Notes: generated by a model from the sequence alone, not told the origin. DNA of 50,824 nucleotides from Pseudomonadota bacterium (GCA_947475315.1 CANJMY010000018.1:1-50824), one strand, 5' to 3'; shown: positions 27,641 through 36,714, counted from the first letter of the stretch. Numbers and translations: made by a program.

Positions 27641-28420
27641 ATGCACAGGGAACTCGAGGTCGCCGTTGAGGCGGCGCGGCTGGCTGCGGCCGCCATCCTG
27701 GACGTGTACCACCGCGCGGATCACGGGACGGTCGAGAAGGCCGACGACAAGGGCCCGCTGACCGAGGCGGACCTGGCGTCGAACGCGCTGATCGTCGACG
27801 CGATCCGCACCGCCTTCCCCGACGACGGCCTGCTGTCCGAAGAGACGGTCGACTCGCCCCACCGGCTGGAGAAGCGCCGCGTGTGGGTCATCGACCCGCT
27901 CGACGGCACCAAGGAGTTCACGCTGCGCATCCCGCAGTTCGTGGTCTCCATCGGCCTGGCGATCGACGGCAAGGCCGTGCTGGGCGTGCTGCTCAACCCG
28001 GCCACCGGCGAGCTGTTTACCGGCGTGGTCGGCATGGGCGCCACCTACAACGGCGAGCCCTGCACGGTGACCCCGCGCGCCACGCTTGAAGGCGCGCGCC
28101 TGCTGGTCAGCGCCACCGAGCACAAGAAGGGCTGGTTCGACCACCTCAAGGGCACAGCCACGCTGGAGCCGATGGGCTCGGTCGCCTACAAGTTTGGTCT
28201 GGTCGCCGCCGGCCTGGCCGAGGCCACCTTCACGCCACAGCCCCGCAACGAGTGGGACCTGCTCGGCGGCGTCGCCTGCGTGCTCGCGGCGGGTGGCCGC
28301 GCGTGCGACGGGTCTGGCGCCGACTACGTGTTCAACCGACCGGACCCGCTGCACATTGGCGTGTGCGGAGACAATGGCGTGCTCCACGAGCGCGTCATGG
28401 AGCTGATGAAGCCACGATGA
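27641..28420 (+). CDS. Inositol monophosphatase family, CysQ-like 3'(2'),5'-bisphosphate nucleotidase
   Basis: The 259-residue enzyme has the two family metal-binding signatures: LSEETVDSP and then VIDPLDGTKEFTLRIPQFVVSIGL. The C-terminal motif is NEWDLLGGVACVLAAGG. The DPLDGTKEF variant is typical of CysQ proteins, which remove the 3'-phosphate of PAP or PAPS. PAP removal is needed during sulfate assimilation, although other IMPase substrates cannot be excluded. Residues ADDKGPLTEAD form the usual N-terminal loop. Its stop overlaps the next start as ATGA (28417-28420), so it is coupled to the MFS gene. Confidence 0.85.
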   Translation: MHRELEVAVEAARLAAAAILDVYHRADHGTVEKADDKGPLTEADLASNALIVDAIRTAFPDDGLLSEETVDSPHRLEKRRVWVIDPLDGTKEFTLRIPQFVVSIGLAIDGKAVLGVLLNPATGELFTGVVGMGATYNGEPCTVTPRATLEGARLLVSATEHKKGWFDHLKGTATLEPMGSVAYKFGLVAAGLAEATFTPQPRNEWDLLGGVACVLAAGGRACDGSGADYVFNRPDPLHIGVCGDNGVLHERVMELMKPR

Positions 28421-29631
28421 CCACCGACACCCTCCCGGCAGACGCCGCCGCGCCCAAGCGGCCCGGCCTCGGCCCTGTCCTCCTCACCGTGTTCCTCGAC
28501 CTGCTCGGCTTCGGGCTCGTGATCCCGCTGCTCTCGTTCTACGCGGAGGAGTTCCACGCGACCCCCATGCAGGTCACGTGGTTGATGGCGACCTACTCGA
28601 TCGCTCAGTTCTTCGGCGCGCCCATGTGGGGCATCGTGTCGGACCGCGCGGGCCGGCGCCCGGTCATGCTCACGTCGATCGCCTTCACGGCCATCTTCCT
28701 GGCGCTGTTCGCGTCCGCCACCTCGCTCTGGCAGCTCTTCTTGTTCCGAGCGCTGCACGGGCTGGCGGCGGCCAACATCAGCACGGCGCAGGCCTATGTG
28801 GCTGACGTCACTGAGGGCCCTGACCGCGCGCGCGGCATGGGCCTGATCGGCGCGGCGTTTGGCGTGGGCTTCAGCTTTGGCCCCGCGATCGGTGGACTGC
28901 TGTCGCCCTACGGCTTGTCCGTCCCCATCTGGCTCGCGGCGGGACTGTCCGCGCTCAACTTTGTGTGGGCGTTCGCGCGCCTGCCGGAGAGCCTGCGCCC
29001 CGGCGCGTCCGAGGGCGGCCACCGTCGCACGCTGTCCCCTGCGGCGCTGCTGCACGGCCTGCGGCACCCGGTCGTCGGCATGGCGGTCCTGCTCGTGTTC
29101 GTCGCGACGTTCTCCTTCTCGATGATGGAGTCCACGTTCGCGCTGGTCGCTGAGCACATCTGGTCGATGGGCCCCAAGGACGTCGGCGCTATGTTCGGCA
29201 TAATAGGCATCGTCGGCATCGTGGTGCAGGGCGGCATGGTCGGTCGCCTGGCCAAGCGCTTCGGCGAGGCCCCGCTGGTGCAGGTCGGCTACGTCTGTAT
29301 GGCCCTCGGCATGGCCATCCTCGCGTCTACGCCTGCGGGCCCGGGCGTGTGGATCGGCTGCGCGGTGATGGCGCTGGGCAGCTCGCTCGCCACGCCCTCG
29401 CTCAACAGCTTGATCAGCCGCGGCGTCGGCCCCGACGAGCAGGGCGCGGTGCTCGGCGTGTCGCAGTCGTTCTCGGCGCTCGCACGCGCGACGGGTCCGG
29501 CCACGGGCGGCGTGCTCTACGCCCGCTGGATGCCCACCGGCGCCATGGCCGGCGGCGCGAGCCTCATGGTCCTGGCGCTGCTGGTCAGCCTGCCGGCTAC
29601 TCGGCGGGCCGTGTCGGGTCGACCAGCGTAG
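28417..29631 (+). CDS. MFS exporter, TetA-like
   Basis: The 404-residue protein has 12 predicted membrane helices. It carries the drug-exporter motif A (GIVSDRAGRRPVML) between helices 2 and 3, preceded by FLDLLGFGLVIPLLSFYAEEF, the TetA/MdtG-type first helix. GLIGAAFGVGFSFGPAIGGLL is motif C of drug:proton antiporters. A helix-rich second half mirrors the first. It should export small molecules by proton antiport; the substrate is unknown. The frame extends upstream to 28252, but ATG 28417 overlaps the phosphatase stop and is the better start. The 3' end overlaps the convergent patatin gene by 35 bp. Confidence 0.9.
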   Translation: MTTDTLPADAAAPKRPGLGPVLLTVFLDLLGFGLVIPLLSFYAEEFHATPMQVTWLMATYSIAQFFGAPMWGIVSDRAGRRPVMLTSIAFTAIFLALFASATSLWQLFLFRALHGLAAANISTAQAYVADVTEGPDRARGMGLIGAAFGVGFSFGPAIGGLLSPYGLSVPIWLAAGLSALNFVWAFARLPESLRPGASEGGHRRTLSPAALLHGLRHPVVGMAVLLVFVATFSFSMMESTFALVAEHIWSMGPKDVGAMFGIIGIVGIVVQGGMVGRLAKRFGEAPLVQVGYVCMALGMAILASTPAGPGVWIGCAVMALGSSLATPSLNSLISRGVGPDEQGAVLGVSQSFSALARATGPATGGVLYARWMPTGAMAGGASLMVLALLVSLPATRRAVSGRPA

Positions 29632-31039
29632 GCACCGGCGACATCATCCGCTTCAGCAGCGGGACGTGCGGCTCCATCTCCTCACGTCCCCAGCGGATCG
29701 CCTGCATGGCGTCCTGCACCGGCGGGACCAGGTTGAGCGGCGACAGCGTGCGCGGGAATGGCACGTAGAGGTCGGCGAACTGGCGGTCGCGGTTCACGTT
29801 CGACTGCCGGACCAGCTGCTGGAACGGGAACCACGCTAGGCGCGTCATGGGTGAGGGCGCGAACCCGTCCAGCCCCAGCACGAAGCAGTTGCGGCGACCG
29901 CGGATCAGGCCTGCCGCCGCCGACTCCCACGCGATGCGGGTGCCCAAGTTGCTGACCATGCCGCCTTCGCCCAGGCGCGTGATCCCGTAGGTGGCGTAGA
30001 GCGCGTCGAGCAGCGCCGTCATGCGCGGGTCGTCGCGCAGCACGTCGTAGTGGATGACGGCGGGGATGGCGGCGCTGAACCCGGCGGCGTCGATCGTGTC
30101 GAAGTCCTCCGTCCCGGGCGTGCGGCCGAGCACGATCTCCTTGAGCGCGTCGGGCGAAGACAGGAACTCGCGCAGAATGCTCATGGCGCGCAGGCCGGCC
30201 TGCGCGCGGCTGGAGCGCGAGGCCTGCACGTCCGCCGACAGGAAGCTCTCGTAGAAGTTCAGGTCGTGCTTGAGCGCGTCCACCGTGATGCCGGTGGTGA
30301 CCGTGTAGAGCGGGATCTCCATGTCCGACAGGCGCAGCGGGCGGCCGTCCTCCTCGAACAGGTGACCGAGCGCTGAGCGCAGGTAGAGGCGCAGCGTGGC
30401 GGGAAGGCCGTAGCGGCTCTCGCTCTCCAGCACGCGGAACACCTTCGACCACGACAGCGTGCGCGCCGCCGCCACGAGCGCCGCCAGGTCAAAGCGCCGA
30501 CGCTTGGCCCGGAACATCGACATCAGCGCGCCGATCGACGTGCCGACCATCAGCGAGGGCTCCAGGCCCGCGCGGTCCAGCGTGTCGAAGGCGCCCGGGT
30601 AGACGTAGCCGACGCCGCCGCCGCCCGCGCTCGCGACGAGGAGCAGCTTCTCGGAGACCTCGGCCTCCAGCGCGTCGCGCGACAAGGGCATGTGCTCGAG
30701 CACGCTCCGACGCGCCGCGAGCGTGTGATGCACAGCCTCGTCGGTCTGCCGGAGGGCCTCGCGCAGGTCCTCCTTGTCGATCAGGTGCGGCGATAGCAGG
30801 TCGCGGATGCGGTTGGCGTGGAGCGCCTGCACGCCAGACAGGTCGACCTCAGAGCCGTCTGCGTTTCGCACCACGGTGAGCCGGGCGAAGCTGATCGCGT
30901 AGCGGAGCTTGTCCACGCGGACGCGCATCTCGCGGTCTTCGGGCGCGGCCAGCGCCAGGCGCACCAGGCGGCGCTCCAGCTTGTCGAACACGCGGCGACG
31001 CTCGGCGGCGCGCGGGGTGTCAAAGCCAGGGATGCTCAC
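29597..31039 (-). CDS. Patatin-like phospholipase
   Basis: The 480-residue protein has a helical N-terminal region (1-130), a patatin core and a C-terminal extension. The core has the oxyanion loop SAGGGGVGYVYPGAFDTLDR and the nucleophile elbow GTSIG with Ser168, then AAGFSAAIPAVIHYDV. At the usual catalytic Asp-Gly-Gly site it has Glu358-Gly-Gly-Met-Val-Ser-Asn. Glu in place of Asp is unusual and could change activity. Patatins hydrolyse membrane lipids; several serve as effectors in anti-phage systems. GTG 31039 overlaps the helicase stop (GTGA), so it is translationally coupled as the third gene of the CHAT-helicase operon. Confidence 0.85.
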   Translation of the reverse strand: MSIPGFDTPRAAERRRVFDKLERRLVRLALAAPEDREMRVRVDKLRYAISFARLTVVRNADGSEVDLSGVQALHANRIRDLLSPHLIDKEDLREALRQTDEAVHHTLAARRSVLEHMPLSRDALEAEVSEKLLLVASAGGGGVGYVYPGAFDTLDRAGLEPSLMVGTSIGALMSMFRAKRRRFDLAALVAAARTLSWSKVFRVLESESRYGLPATLRLYLRSALGHLFEEDGRPLRLSDMEIPLYTVTTGITVDALKHDLNFYESFLSADVQASRSSRAQAGLRAMSILREFLSSPDALKEIVLGRTPGTEDFDTIDAAGFSAAIPAVIHYDVLRDDPRMTALLDALYATYGITRLGEGGMVSNLGTRIAWESAAAGLIRGRRNCFVLGLDGFAPSPMTRLAWFPFQQLVRQSNVNRDRQFADLYVPFPRTLSPLNLVPPVQDAMQAIRWGREEMEPHVPLLKRMMSPVPTLVDPTRPAE

Positions 31040-33414
31040 GCTTCACCCCAGAAGTCGCCGATGGCGGCGCTTGGATCGTCGGGGGTGAGCGGCGTCCAGT
31101 CGGACGGCAGCAGGTCGGCGTGCTCGCGGTACCGGAAGCGCTTGCCCACCAGCATGATCACGCCGCGGTCCTCGGGCCTGCGCACCAGGCGACCGGCGGC
31201 CTGCACCACGCGCGTCATGCCCGGCACCAGGCTGGCGTAGAGGAATCCCTGTCCAAAGCGAGCCTCGTAGTAGCTGCGCAACAGATCTCGCTCCAGGCCG
31301 ATCGGGGGCAGGGCGGGTCCGACGACGAACACGGCGGACAGGGCACCGGCGGGGAGGTCGATACCTTCCGCAAAGATACCCCCGAGCACCGCGGCGAGCA
31401 CGACCGGAGTGCGTCCCTGACCCATTCTCGCCATCCAGGCGGCGCGGTCGGGCTCGTCCATGCCGCGGCGCTGGGCGAGCAGCTCCCGACCGGTCAGGTC
31501 CAGCCGCCCGACGACGTCGTCGAGCATGGAGAAGGACGAGAAGTAGATCGCGACGTTCCCCGGCACCTTGGTCAGCGCGCCGGACAGCAGCGTGGCGATC
31601 CGCGGCACGTCCGTCGAGCGATCCCGCCAGTCGGTCGACACCCGCGGCGCGATGATCACGCGGCGGTTCTCGGGCGGGAAGGGCGACGTGATCTCGATGC
31701 GGTCGGTGTCGGCGGGGAGGCCCAGCAGGTCGCGGTAGAAGGCGTGGGGTGCCAACGTGGCGCTGCACCCGATGAAGCCGCCGAGCGCGCTCATCCACGG
31801 CCGGAGCATCGGCGCCGGGTCCAGGCAGAGCAGCCGCACGGCGTCGGAGCCGGGTGTGTCGCGCACCAACGGCACGCTCTCGTCGCCCGCGTCCTCAGAC
31901 GACCCGGCGAAGCGCAGCACCTGCCGCGCCACGTCCAGGTAGGGGTCGTCGGCGCCGGCGTGCCCGGCGCGCGCCCGCAGCAGCGCGTAGTCCAGGGCCA
32001 GCTCGTCCACCCGCGACGCCAGCCGACGCCACGGCGCCTTGTCCACCTCGGCCTTGGCCCAGCCGTCGTTCCACGGTCCCGGCGTCGCCTTCACGACGGC
32101 GCGCACCTGCTCGGCGATGCCCTCGGCCACATCGGCGAAGACCTCAAACCCCGGGCCCAGGACGCGGGCGGCCTCGCGGGCGCGCTCGGCGTCCACGCGC
32201 GGCGAGGCGTGCTCGCGGGCGCGCTCGACCAGCTGGTGCGCCTCGTCGACCACGACGATCCAGTCCTGGGCGGTGGTGTCGCCGAACAGGCGCTTGAGTC
32301 GGCCGCCCGGCGAGAACGCATAGTTCACGTCGCCGATCACGATGTCGACGTGCTCCGACGTGTCGAGCATGAGCTGCGCCGGGCAGACCTCGTGCTCGCC
32401 GCCGATCTGCATCGCGTGGTCGGGCGACAGGCCGCCGCTGGCGATCGCCGCCTCCACCAGCCGGCGGGCCTCGACCTTGTCGTAGTAGTTGCGGGCGAAC
32501 TTGCAGGTGTCCGGCCGGCACGAGACCACGCCGTTGAGGCAGGTCTTCTCCTTGGCGCGCAGGCCCACCCACGACAGCTCCAGCCCGTGCGCCTTGAAGC
32601 GCTCCAGCGTGGCGATCACGCCCGCCTGCTGGGTGTTGCGCGACGTGCACCAGAAGACCTGCTTGTCGTGCGCCATGGCGTAGGCGAGCACGCCGTGCAT
32701 CACCGCGCCGGTCTTGCCCAGGCCGGTCGGCGCCTGCACCAGCAGCCTGCGCCCGGTGGCGAGCGAGATGCGGACCGCGTCCGTGATGCGCTGCTGACCC
32801 TCGCGCCACTCGGAGAAGGGGACGGGGACACGGCGGGCGCGCCGCTGCGCATACCAGCGGAGGCGCGCGTCGCGCAGGCGGACCAGCCGACCGGCGCGCC
32901 GCAGGACAAAGGCCTCGACCCGCGCGGCGTCCAGCACCACGCCCAGGATGTGCCGCGACCCGTCGAGCAGCGACACCAGGACGAGGCGACCCACCGGCTC
33001 CACGTGCCGCGCGCGCGACAGCATCCACAGGTAGAGCTCGAGCTGCGCGGTCCAGGCCGGCCAGTCCTCGGCGCGGGTGGGGGCGAGGCGGTCGGAGTCC
33101 AGCGCGGTGGCCTTGATCTCCTCGACCACCGTGCGGCCACCCTCCTCGGTGAGCCCGTCGGCGCGGCCCTGGAGCATCACCGTCCAGCCGTCGACGGTCA
33201 GCGTCTCCTGGAGGGTGACCTCGGCCTGGTACGACGCGTCCGACGCCCCCTGCGTGTCCTGCCACGCCACGTGCGCCGCGCGACCCGCCGCCATGCGCGC
33301 CTTCTGGGTCTGCGCGACCTCCATCACCAGGTGGCCGGAGGGCGGGCCGGCCTCGACCAGATCCCGCACGGACAGGGTGAGCGTTCGTGTCGCGTCGTCC
33401 CAGCGGATGGTCAA
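31036..33414 (-). CDS. RecB-type nuclease fused to a Rad3/XPD-family iron-sulfur helicase
   Basis: The 792-residue protein combines two enzymes. The N-terminal nuclease (about 25-125) has GRAAH (Gly44-His48), then Asp86 in GRADG and Glu99-Ile-Lys101, i.e. the PD-(D/E)XK triad plus the RecB/Cas4 His. The helicase (about 210-792) has Walker A QAPTGLGKTG and four spaced cysteines (TCLNGVVSCRPDTCKF and later EVCPAQ) for an iron-sulfur cluster. It also has DEAH in VVVDEAHQL and motif VI QAAGRLVRRPEDRG. The expected action is 5'-3' unwinding with DNA cleavage. TTG 33414 overlaps the CHAT gene stop as TTGA; GTG/ATG options up to 33453 are possible. Confidence 0.9.
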   Translation of the reverse strand: MTIRWDDATRTLTLSVRDLVEAGPPSGHLVMEVAQTQKARMAAGRAAHVAWQDTQGASDASYQAEVTLQETLTVDGWTVMLQGRADGLTEEGGRTVVEEIKATALDSDRLAPTRAEDWPAWTAQLELYLWMLSRARHVEPVGRLVLVSLLDGSRHILGVVLDAARVEAFVLRRAGRLVRLRDARLRWYAQRRARRVPVPFSEWREGQQRITDAVRISLATGRRLLVQAPTGLGKTGAVMHGVLAYAMAHDKQVFWCTSRNTQQAGVIATLERFKAHGLELSWVGLRAKEKTCLNGVVSCRPDTCKFARNYYDKVEARRLVEAAIASGGLSPDHAMQIGGEHEVCPAQLMLDTSEHVDIVIGDVNYAFSPGGRLKRLFGDTTAQDWIVVVDEAHQLVERAREHASPRVDAERAREAARVLGPGFEVFADVAEGIAEQVRAVVKATPGPWNDGWAKAEVDKAPWRRLASRVDELALDYALLRARAGHAGADDPYLDVARQVLRFAGSSEDAGDESVPLVRDTPGSDAVRLLCLDPAPMLRPWMSALGGFIGCSATLAPHAFYRDLLGLPADTDRIEITSPFPPENRRVIIAPRVSTDWRDRSTDVPRIATLLSGALTKVPGNVAIYFSSFSMLDDVVGRLDLTGRELLAQRRGMDEPDRAAWMARMGQGRTPVVLAAVLGGIFAEGIDLPAGALSAVFVVGPALPPIGLERDLLRSYYEARFGQGFLYASLVPGMTRVVQAAGRLVRRPEDRGVIMLVGKRFRYREHADLLPSDWTPLTPDDPSAAIGDFWGEA

Positions 33415-35123
33415 GGCGCGCGCGACTCCCGCGGGCCCACGCCCACCAGCCACGTGCTGTCGGTCAGCTCAAGCCGGTCGCCCACCCGCACGGACAGCGT
33501 GCCCTCGGGCGACGCAGCGCTCTGCGTGGCGTTGTGCACCGCCGACACGTTGGCCAACACCTCGACGCTGCCGTCGGTGATCCAGCGCAGGTGACGGCGC
33601 GACAGGCGGGGGTCGCTGACGGCGGTGTCCTGGTACAGCGCAGGCCCAGGCGGTCGGCCGGGGCTGGCGCGACCGACCACGTCCTCCGGCATCAGGTCCA
33701 GGCGACGACCGTCCTCCGGCCCGCCGAGCACGGCCAGATCGACGGCGCGGTGCGCCGCCGGCGCCAGGCGTCGCAGCTGGTTGGGGTCGACGAACCACCG
33801 ACCCCACGCGCCCGCGTCGCCGAGCAGCGCGTCCCACAGGTCAGACGTGGTGAAGCCCTCCTGGAGCGTGTTCGCCAGGGCGAGCAGGCGCGGCGTCGGG
33901 CGCGGGCCCAGGAACGGCGACTCCTCGCGCGGCGTGAGCTGCGACAGGCGGCGCATCCAGGCGTCGACCCGCGTGCGCATCTCGTCGGCGAGCGGATCCT
34001 GGCCCGGCGGCACGCGGGCGACCCACGCAGCGGCCAAGTGCTCCACGCCGACGAACCCGGCGTAGGGGTCGGCCAAGCCATACGCGCGGTCGATCAGGTC
34101 GGCGGCGTCGTGCGCGGGGGTGGGCCAGGACTGCGGGCGCCAGCGGGGCGGACGCGGCGGGGTGGCGAGCACCTCGGGCGTGCCGACCAGCATGCGGAAG
34201 CGCCACCAGCGCCAGTCGATCATGTCCGGGTGGAGCGCGTGGACGGCCCGCCGCGCCGCCGCCAGCGCGACGAGCTGGTCCTGACCGCGACCGAGCGACG
34301 TGTGAAGCGCGGAGACGAAGGCGGCGATCGCGGGAGGCGCCAGTCCGCCGTCGGTGTGGATGGCCGCGTGCGCCCCGGCGAGGACCGACCGGGCCGCCAG
34401 GTTGCGCACCGCCCGACCGTCACCGAACCCGCAGGACGCCAGCACCACCAGCGAGGCCCCAGCGAGCAGCTGGTCGCCCGGGGTCCGGACCTCGGCGGTG
34501 AGCAGCGCGCCGCAGCCCATGTCCGCCGTGTCGCCGCCGAGCAGCGTCACCACCCGCGGGCCCGCGCCGACGTCCAGGCCGCCCGGATCGGGCAGGCCGC
34601 TGGCCTCGCAGGCCTCCTTCAGCGCGTCGAGCGCGACCTCCAGCTCCGGCGCGTCCATCCCCAACCGCCCGACGACCACGTGCAGCGAGCCCGCAGGCGC
34701 CTCGCGCGGCGGGGGCGCGTGGCGGACCAGACGGACGACGGCGCCTCGGCCTTCGACCTCCAGGGCCTGGTGCCGAGCGCCGATCGCCAGCAGCTCCCAG
34801 GGTAGGGCGCGCTGCCGCTCGTCGGCGTCGAGCACGATCACCAGCGGCTCGCGGCGGGCCTCAGTGCGGCTTGCGGCGCGCCAGAGCACGTCGCCCGGGC
34901 CGCCCGACGCCTCGATCGCCTCAGCCAGCGCGCGGCTGACGGCGGCCTCAGCCTTGGAGAGCGCGGCGTCGCCGTCGGACGCGAGCAGGGCCTCGGTGGC
35001 GGCCGCCACCAGCAGCACGGACTCCAGCGGGACGTGGCCGTGACGAGCCGGCGCGCCGTGGGCGCCGATCGACAGCGTCCAACCGTCCTCGACCTCCCGC
35101 ACGCGGATCTCGACGAACTCCAT
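33411..35123 (-). CDS. CHAT-fold / Clp_N-like / FHA protein
   Basis: The 570-residue protein is the first gene of the operon. Residues about 60-330 look like a CHAT (caspase/separase-like) domain: LPWELL; then ASLVVLASCGFGDG with Cys231; then LAARSVLAGAHAAIHTDGG; and a closing WRWWRFRMLVG. The His-Gly of the catalytic dyad, expected about 35 residues before Cys231, is not present (VVTLLGGDTADMG instead). Residues about 340-420 resemble a Clp N-domain repeat (GLADPYAGFVGVEHLAAAWV). The C-terminus is an FHA domain with VGRAS, DPRLSRRHLRW (Ser508, His511) and NVSAVHNAT. FHA binds phosphothreonine. ATG 35123 follows GAGG; an upstream start at 35198 is possible. Confidence 0.75.
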   Translation of the reverse strand: MEFVEIRVREVEDGWTLSIGAHGAPARHGHVPLESVLLVAAATEALLASDGDAALSKAEAAVSRALAEAIEASGGPGDVLWRAASRTEARREPLVIVLDADERQRALPWELLAIGARHQALEVEGRGAVVRLVRHAPPPREAPAGSLHVVVGRLGMDAPELEVALDALKEACEASGLPDPGGLDVGAGPRVVTLLGGDTADMGCGALLTAEVRTPGDQLLAGASLVVLASCGFGDGRAVRNLAARSVLAGAHAAIHTDGGLAPPAIAAFVSALHTSLGRGQDQLVALAAARRAVHALHPDMIDWRWWRFRMLVGTPEVLATPPRPPRWRPQSWPTPAHDAADLIDRAYGLADPYAGFVGVEHLAAAWVARVPPGQDPLADEMRTRVDAWMRRLSQLTPREESPFLGPRPTPRLLALANTLQEGFTTSDLWDALLGDAGAWGRWFVDPNQLRRLAPAAHRAVDLAVLGGPEDGRRLDLMPEDVVGRASPGRPPGPALYQDTAVSDPRLSRRHLRWITDGSVEVLANVSAVHNATQSAASPEGTLSVRVGDRLELTDSTWLVGVGPRESRAP

Positions 35124-35250
35124 GCCCGGCCTCGCTCGCGCGGGGACGGTAGCATCCCCAACCGCTCCTGTCCGGGCCGATGCGCCACCGTTCATCACGA
35201 TCCCGTACGGAGCGGGTCGAGCGGGCTACCGAGCGGAGGTTGAGGACCGC

Positions 35251-36714
35251 GTGGACCCAAGACGCCTGCTCCCTTGTGATGACGCGCCCGTGCGCCCCTC
35301 GGGCGACTACGTCCTGTACTGGATGATCTCCGCCCGTCGCGCGCGCAGCAGCCACGCGCTGGATCACGCGCTCCGCCACGCGCGGGCGCTCGGCAAGCCG
35401 CTGCTGGTGTTTGAGCCGCTCCGCTTCGACTACCGCTGGGCCAGCGTCCGCCACCACGCGTTCGTGGTCGACGGCATGATCGACAACGCCGCCGCGTTCG
35501 CCGCCGCGGGCGTGACCTACCTGCCGTACGTGGAGCCGTCGCCCGGCGCGGCGTCCGGCCTGCTGGAGGTCCTGGCCGCGCGGGCCTGCGTGGTCGTCAC
35601 CGATGTGTTCCCGGGCTTCTTCCTCGACCGGATGGTGAAGGCCGCCGCAGCCAAGCTGCCGGTGCGGGTCGAGGCCATCGACGGCAACGGCGTGCTGCCG
35701 ATCCGCGCCGCGGAGGCGCCATCGGTGTTCGCGCACGCGTTCCGACGCCACATGCAGCGCACGCTGCCCACGCTGGTCGACGACGCGCCCGAGCCCGATC
35801 CGCTGCACGACTACGACCTCGGCCCCGCGACGGTGCCAACGCTGACGCGTTGGGCGCCGACCGACCTGACGGCGCTGCGATCGTCTGGCGTGGCGCTTCC
35901 GGGCCTGGACATCACCGTCCGGGTGACCTCGACGCGCGGCGGCGCCCAGGCGGGCGCGGCCCTGCTCGACCAGTTCTTGCGCGTGCGCCTGCCTCGCTAC
36001 GCCGACGATCGCAGCGACCCCGCCGCCGACGTGGCGAGCGGCCTGTCGCCCTACCTGCACTACGGCCACGTCGGCGCGCACGAGGTGGTGCGCGCGGTGC
36101 TGCTGCGCGACGGGTGGACGCGCGCGCGCTGGGCGCCCAAGCCCAACGGTCGCCGCGAGGGCTGGTGGAACGCGTCGCCCGAGGCGGAGTCGTTCCTGGA
36201 CGAGCTGATCACCTGGCGCGAGCTTGGGTACGGCTTCTGCGGGCACCGCGCGGACGACTTCGACCAGTACGACGGCCTGCCCACCTGGGCGCTCGCGTCG
36301 CTGGAGAAGCACGCGGGCGACAAGCGGCCCGTCCTCTACGATCGCGCGCAGCTGGCCGCGGGCCACACGCACGACCCGATCTGGAACGCGGCGCAGGCGC
36401 AGCTCTTGCGCGACGGCGTGATCCAGAACTACCTGCGCATGCTGTGGGGCAAGAAGGTGCTGGAGTGGTCGGCGTCGCCGCGCGAGGCCTTCGACACGCT
36501 CATCGAGCTCAACAACCGCTACGCGCTCGACGGTCGCGACCCGAATTCGTACAGCGGCATCGCGTGGACCTTCGGGCGCTTCGACCGGCCTTGGGGCCCA
36601 GAGCGGCCGATCTTCGGGACGATTCGCTACATGTCCAGCGACGCCACCCGCAAGAAGCTCGATCTGGATGCGTACCTGCGTAAGTGGGGCTCGCAGCCTT
36701 CGTTGATCGTATAG
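35251..36714 (+). CDS. Class II CPD photolyase (deoxyribodipyrimidine photo-lyase)
   Basis: The 487-residue flavoprotein has the class II N-terminal Rossmann region (GDYVLYWMISARRARSSHAL) and PLLVFEPLRFDYRW. The FAD-binding and DNA-binding C-terminal part has DELITWRELGYGFC, LASLEKHAGDKRPVLYDRAQL, HDPIWNAAQAQL, VIQNYLRMLWGKKVLEW and FGRFDRPWGPERPIFGTIRYM. These motifs separate it from class I enzymes. It repairs UV-induced cyclobutane pyrimidine dimers with blue light. GTG 35251, with GAGG and GGAGG upstream, is chosen because the frame further up overlaps the divergent CHAT gene leader. Confidence 0.92.
   Translation: MDPRRLLPCDDAPVRPSGDYVLYWMISARRARSSHALDHALRHARALGKPLLVFEPLRFDYRWASVRHHAFVVDGMIDNAAAFAAAGVTYLPYVEPSPGAASGLLEVLAARACVVVTDVFPGFFLDRMVKAAAAKLPVRVEAIDGNGVLPIRAAEAPSVFAHAFRRHMQRTLPTLVDDAPEPDPLHDYDLGPATVPTLTRWAPTDLTALRSSGVALPGLDITVRVTSTRGGAQAGAALLDQFLRVRLPRYADDRSDPAADVASGLSPYLHYGHVGAHEVVRAVLLRDGWTRARWAPKPNGRREGWWNASPEAESFLDELITWRELGYGFCGHRADDFDQYDGLPTWALASLEKHAGDKRPVLYDRAQLAAGHTHDPIWNAAQAQLLRDGVIQNYLRMLWGKKVLEWSASPREAFDTLIELNNRYALDGRDPNSYSGIAWTFGRFDRPWGPERPIFGTIRYMSSDATRKKLDLDAYLRKWGSQPSLIV

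Noticed and set aside
31120..33594. Plus-strand open frame of 824 codons over the helicase
   Set aside because: Antisense to a protein with all helicase and nuclease motifs intact; composition is His/Arg/Gly-rich and not protein-like.
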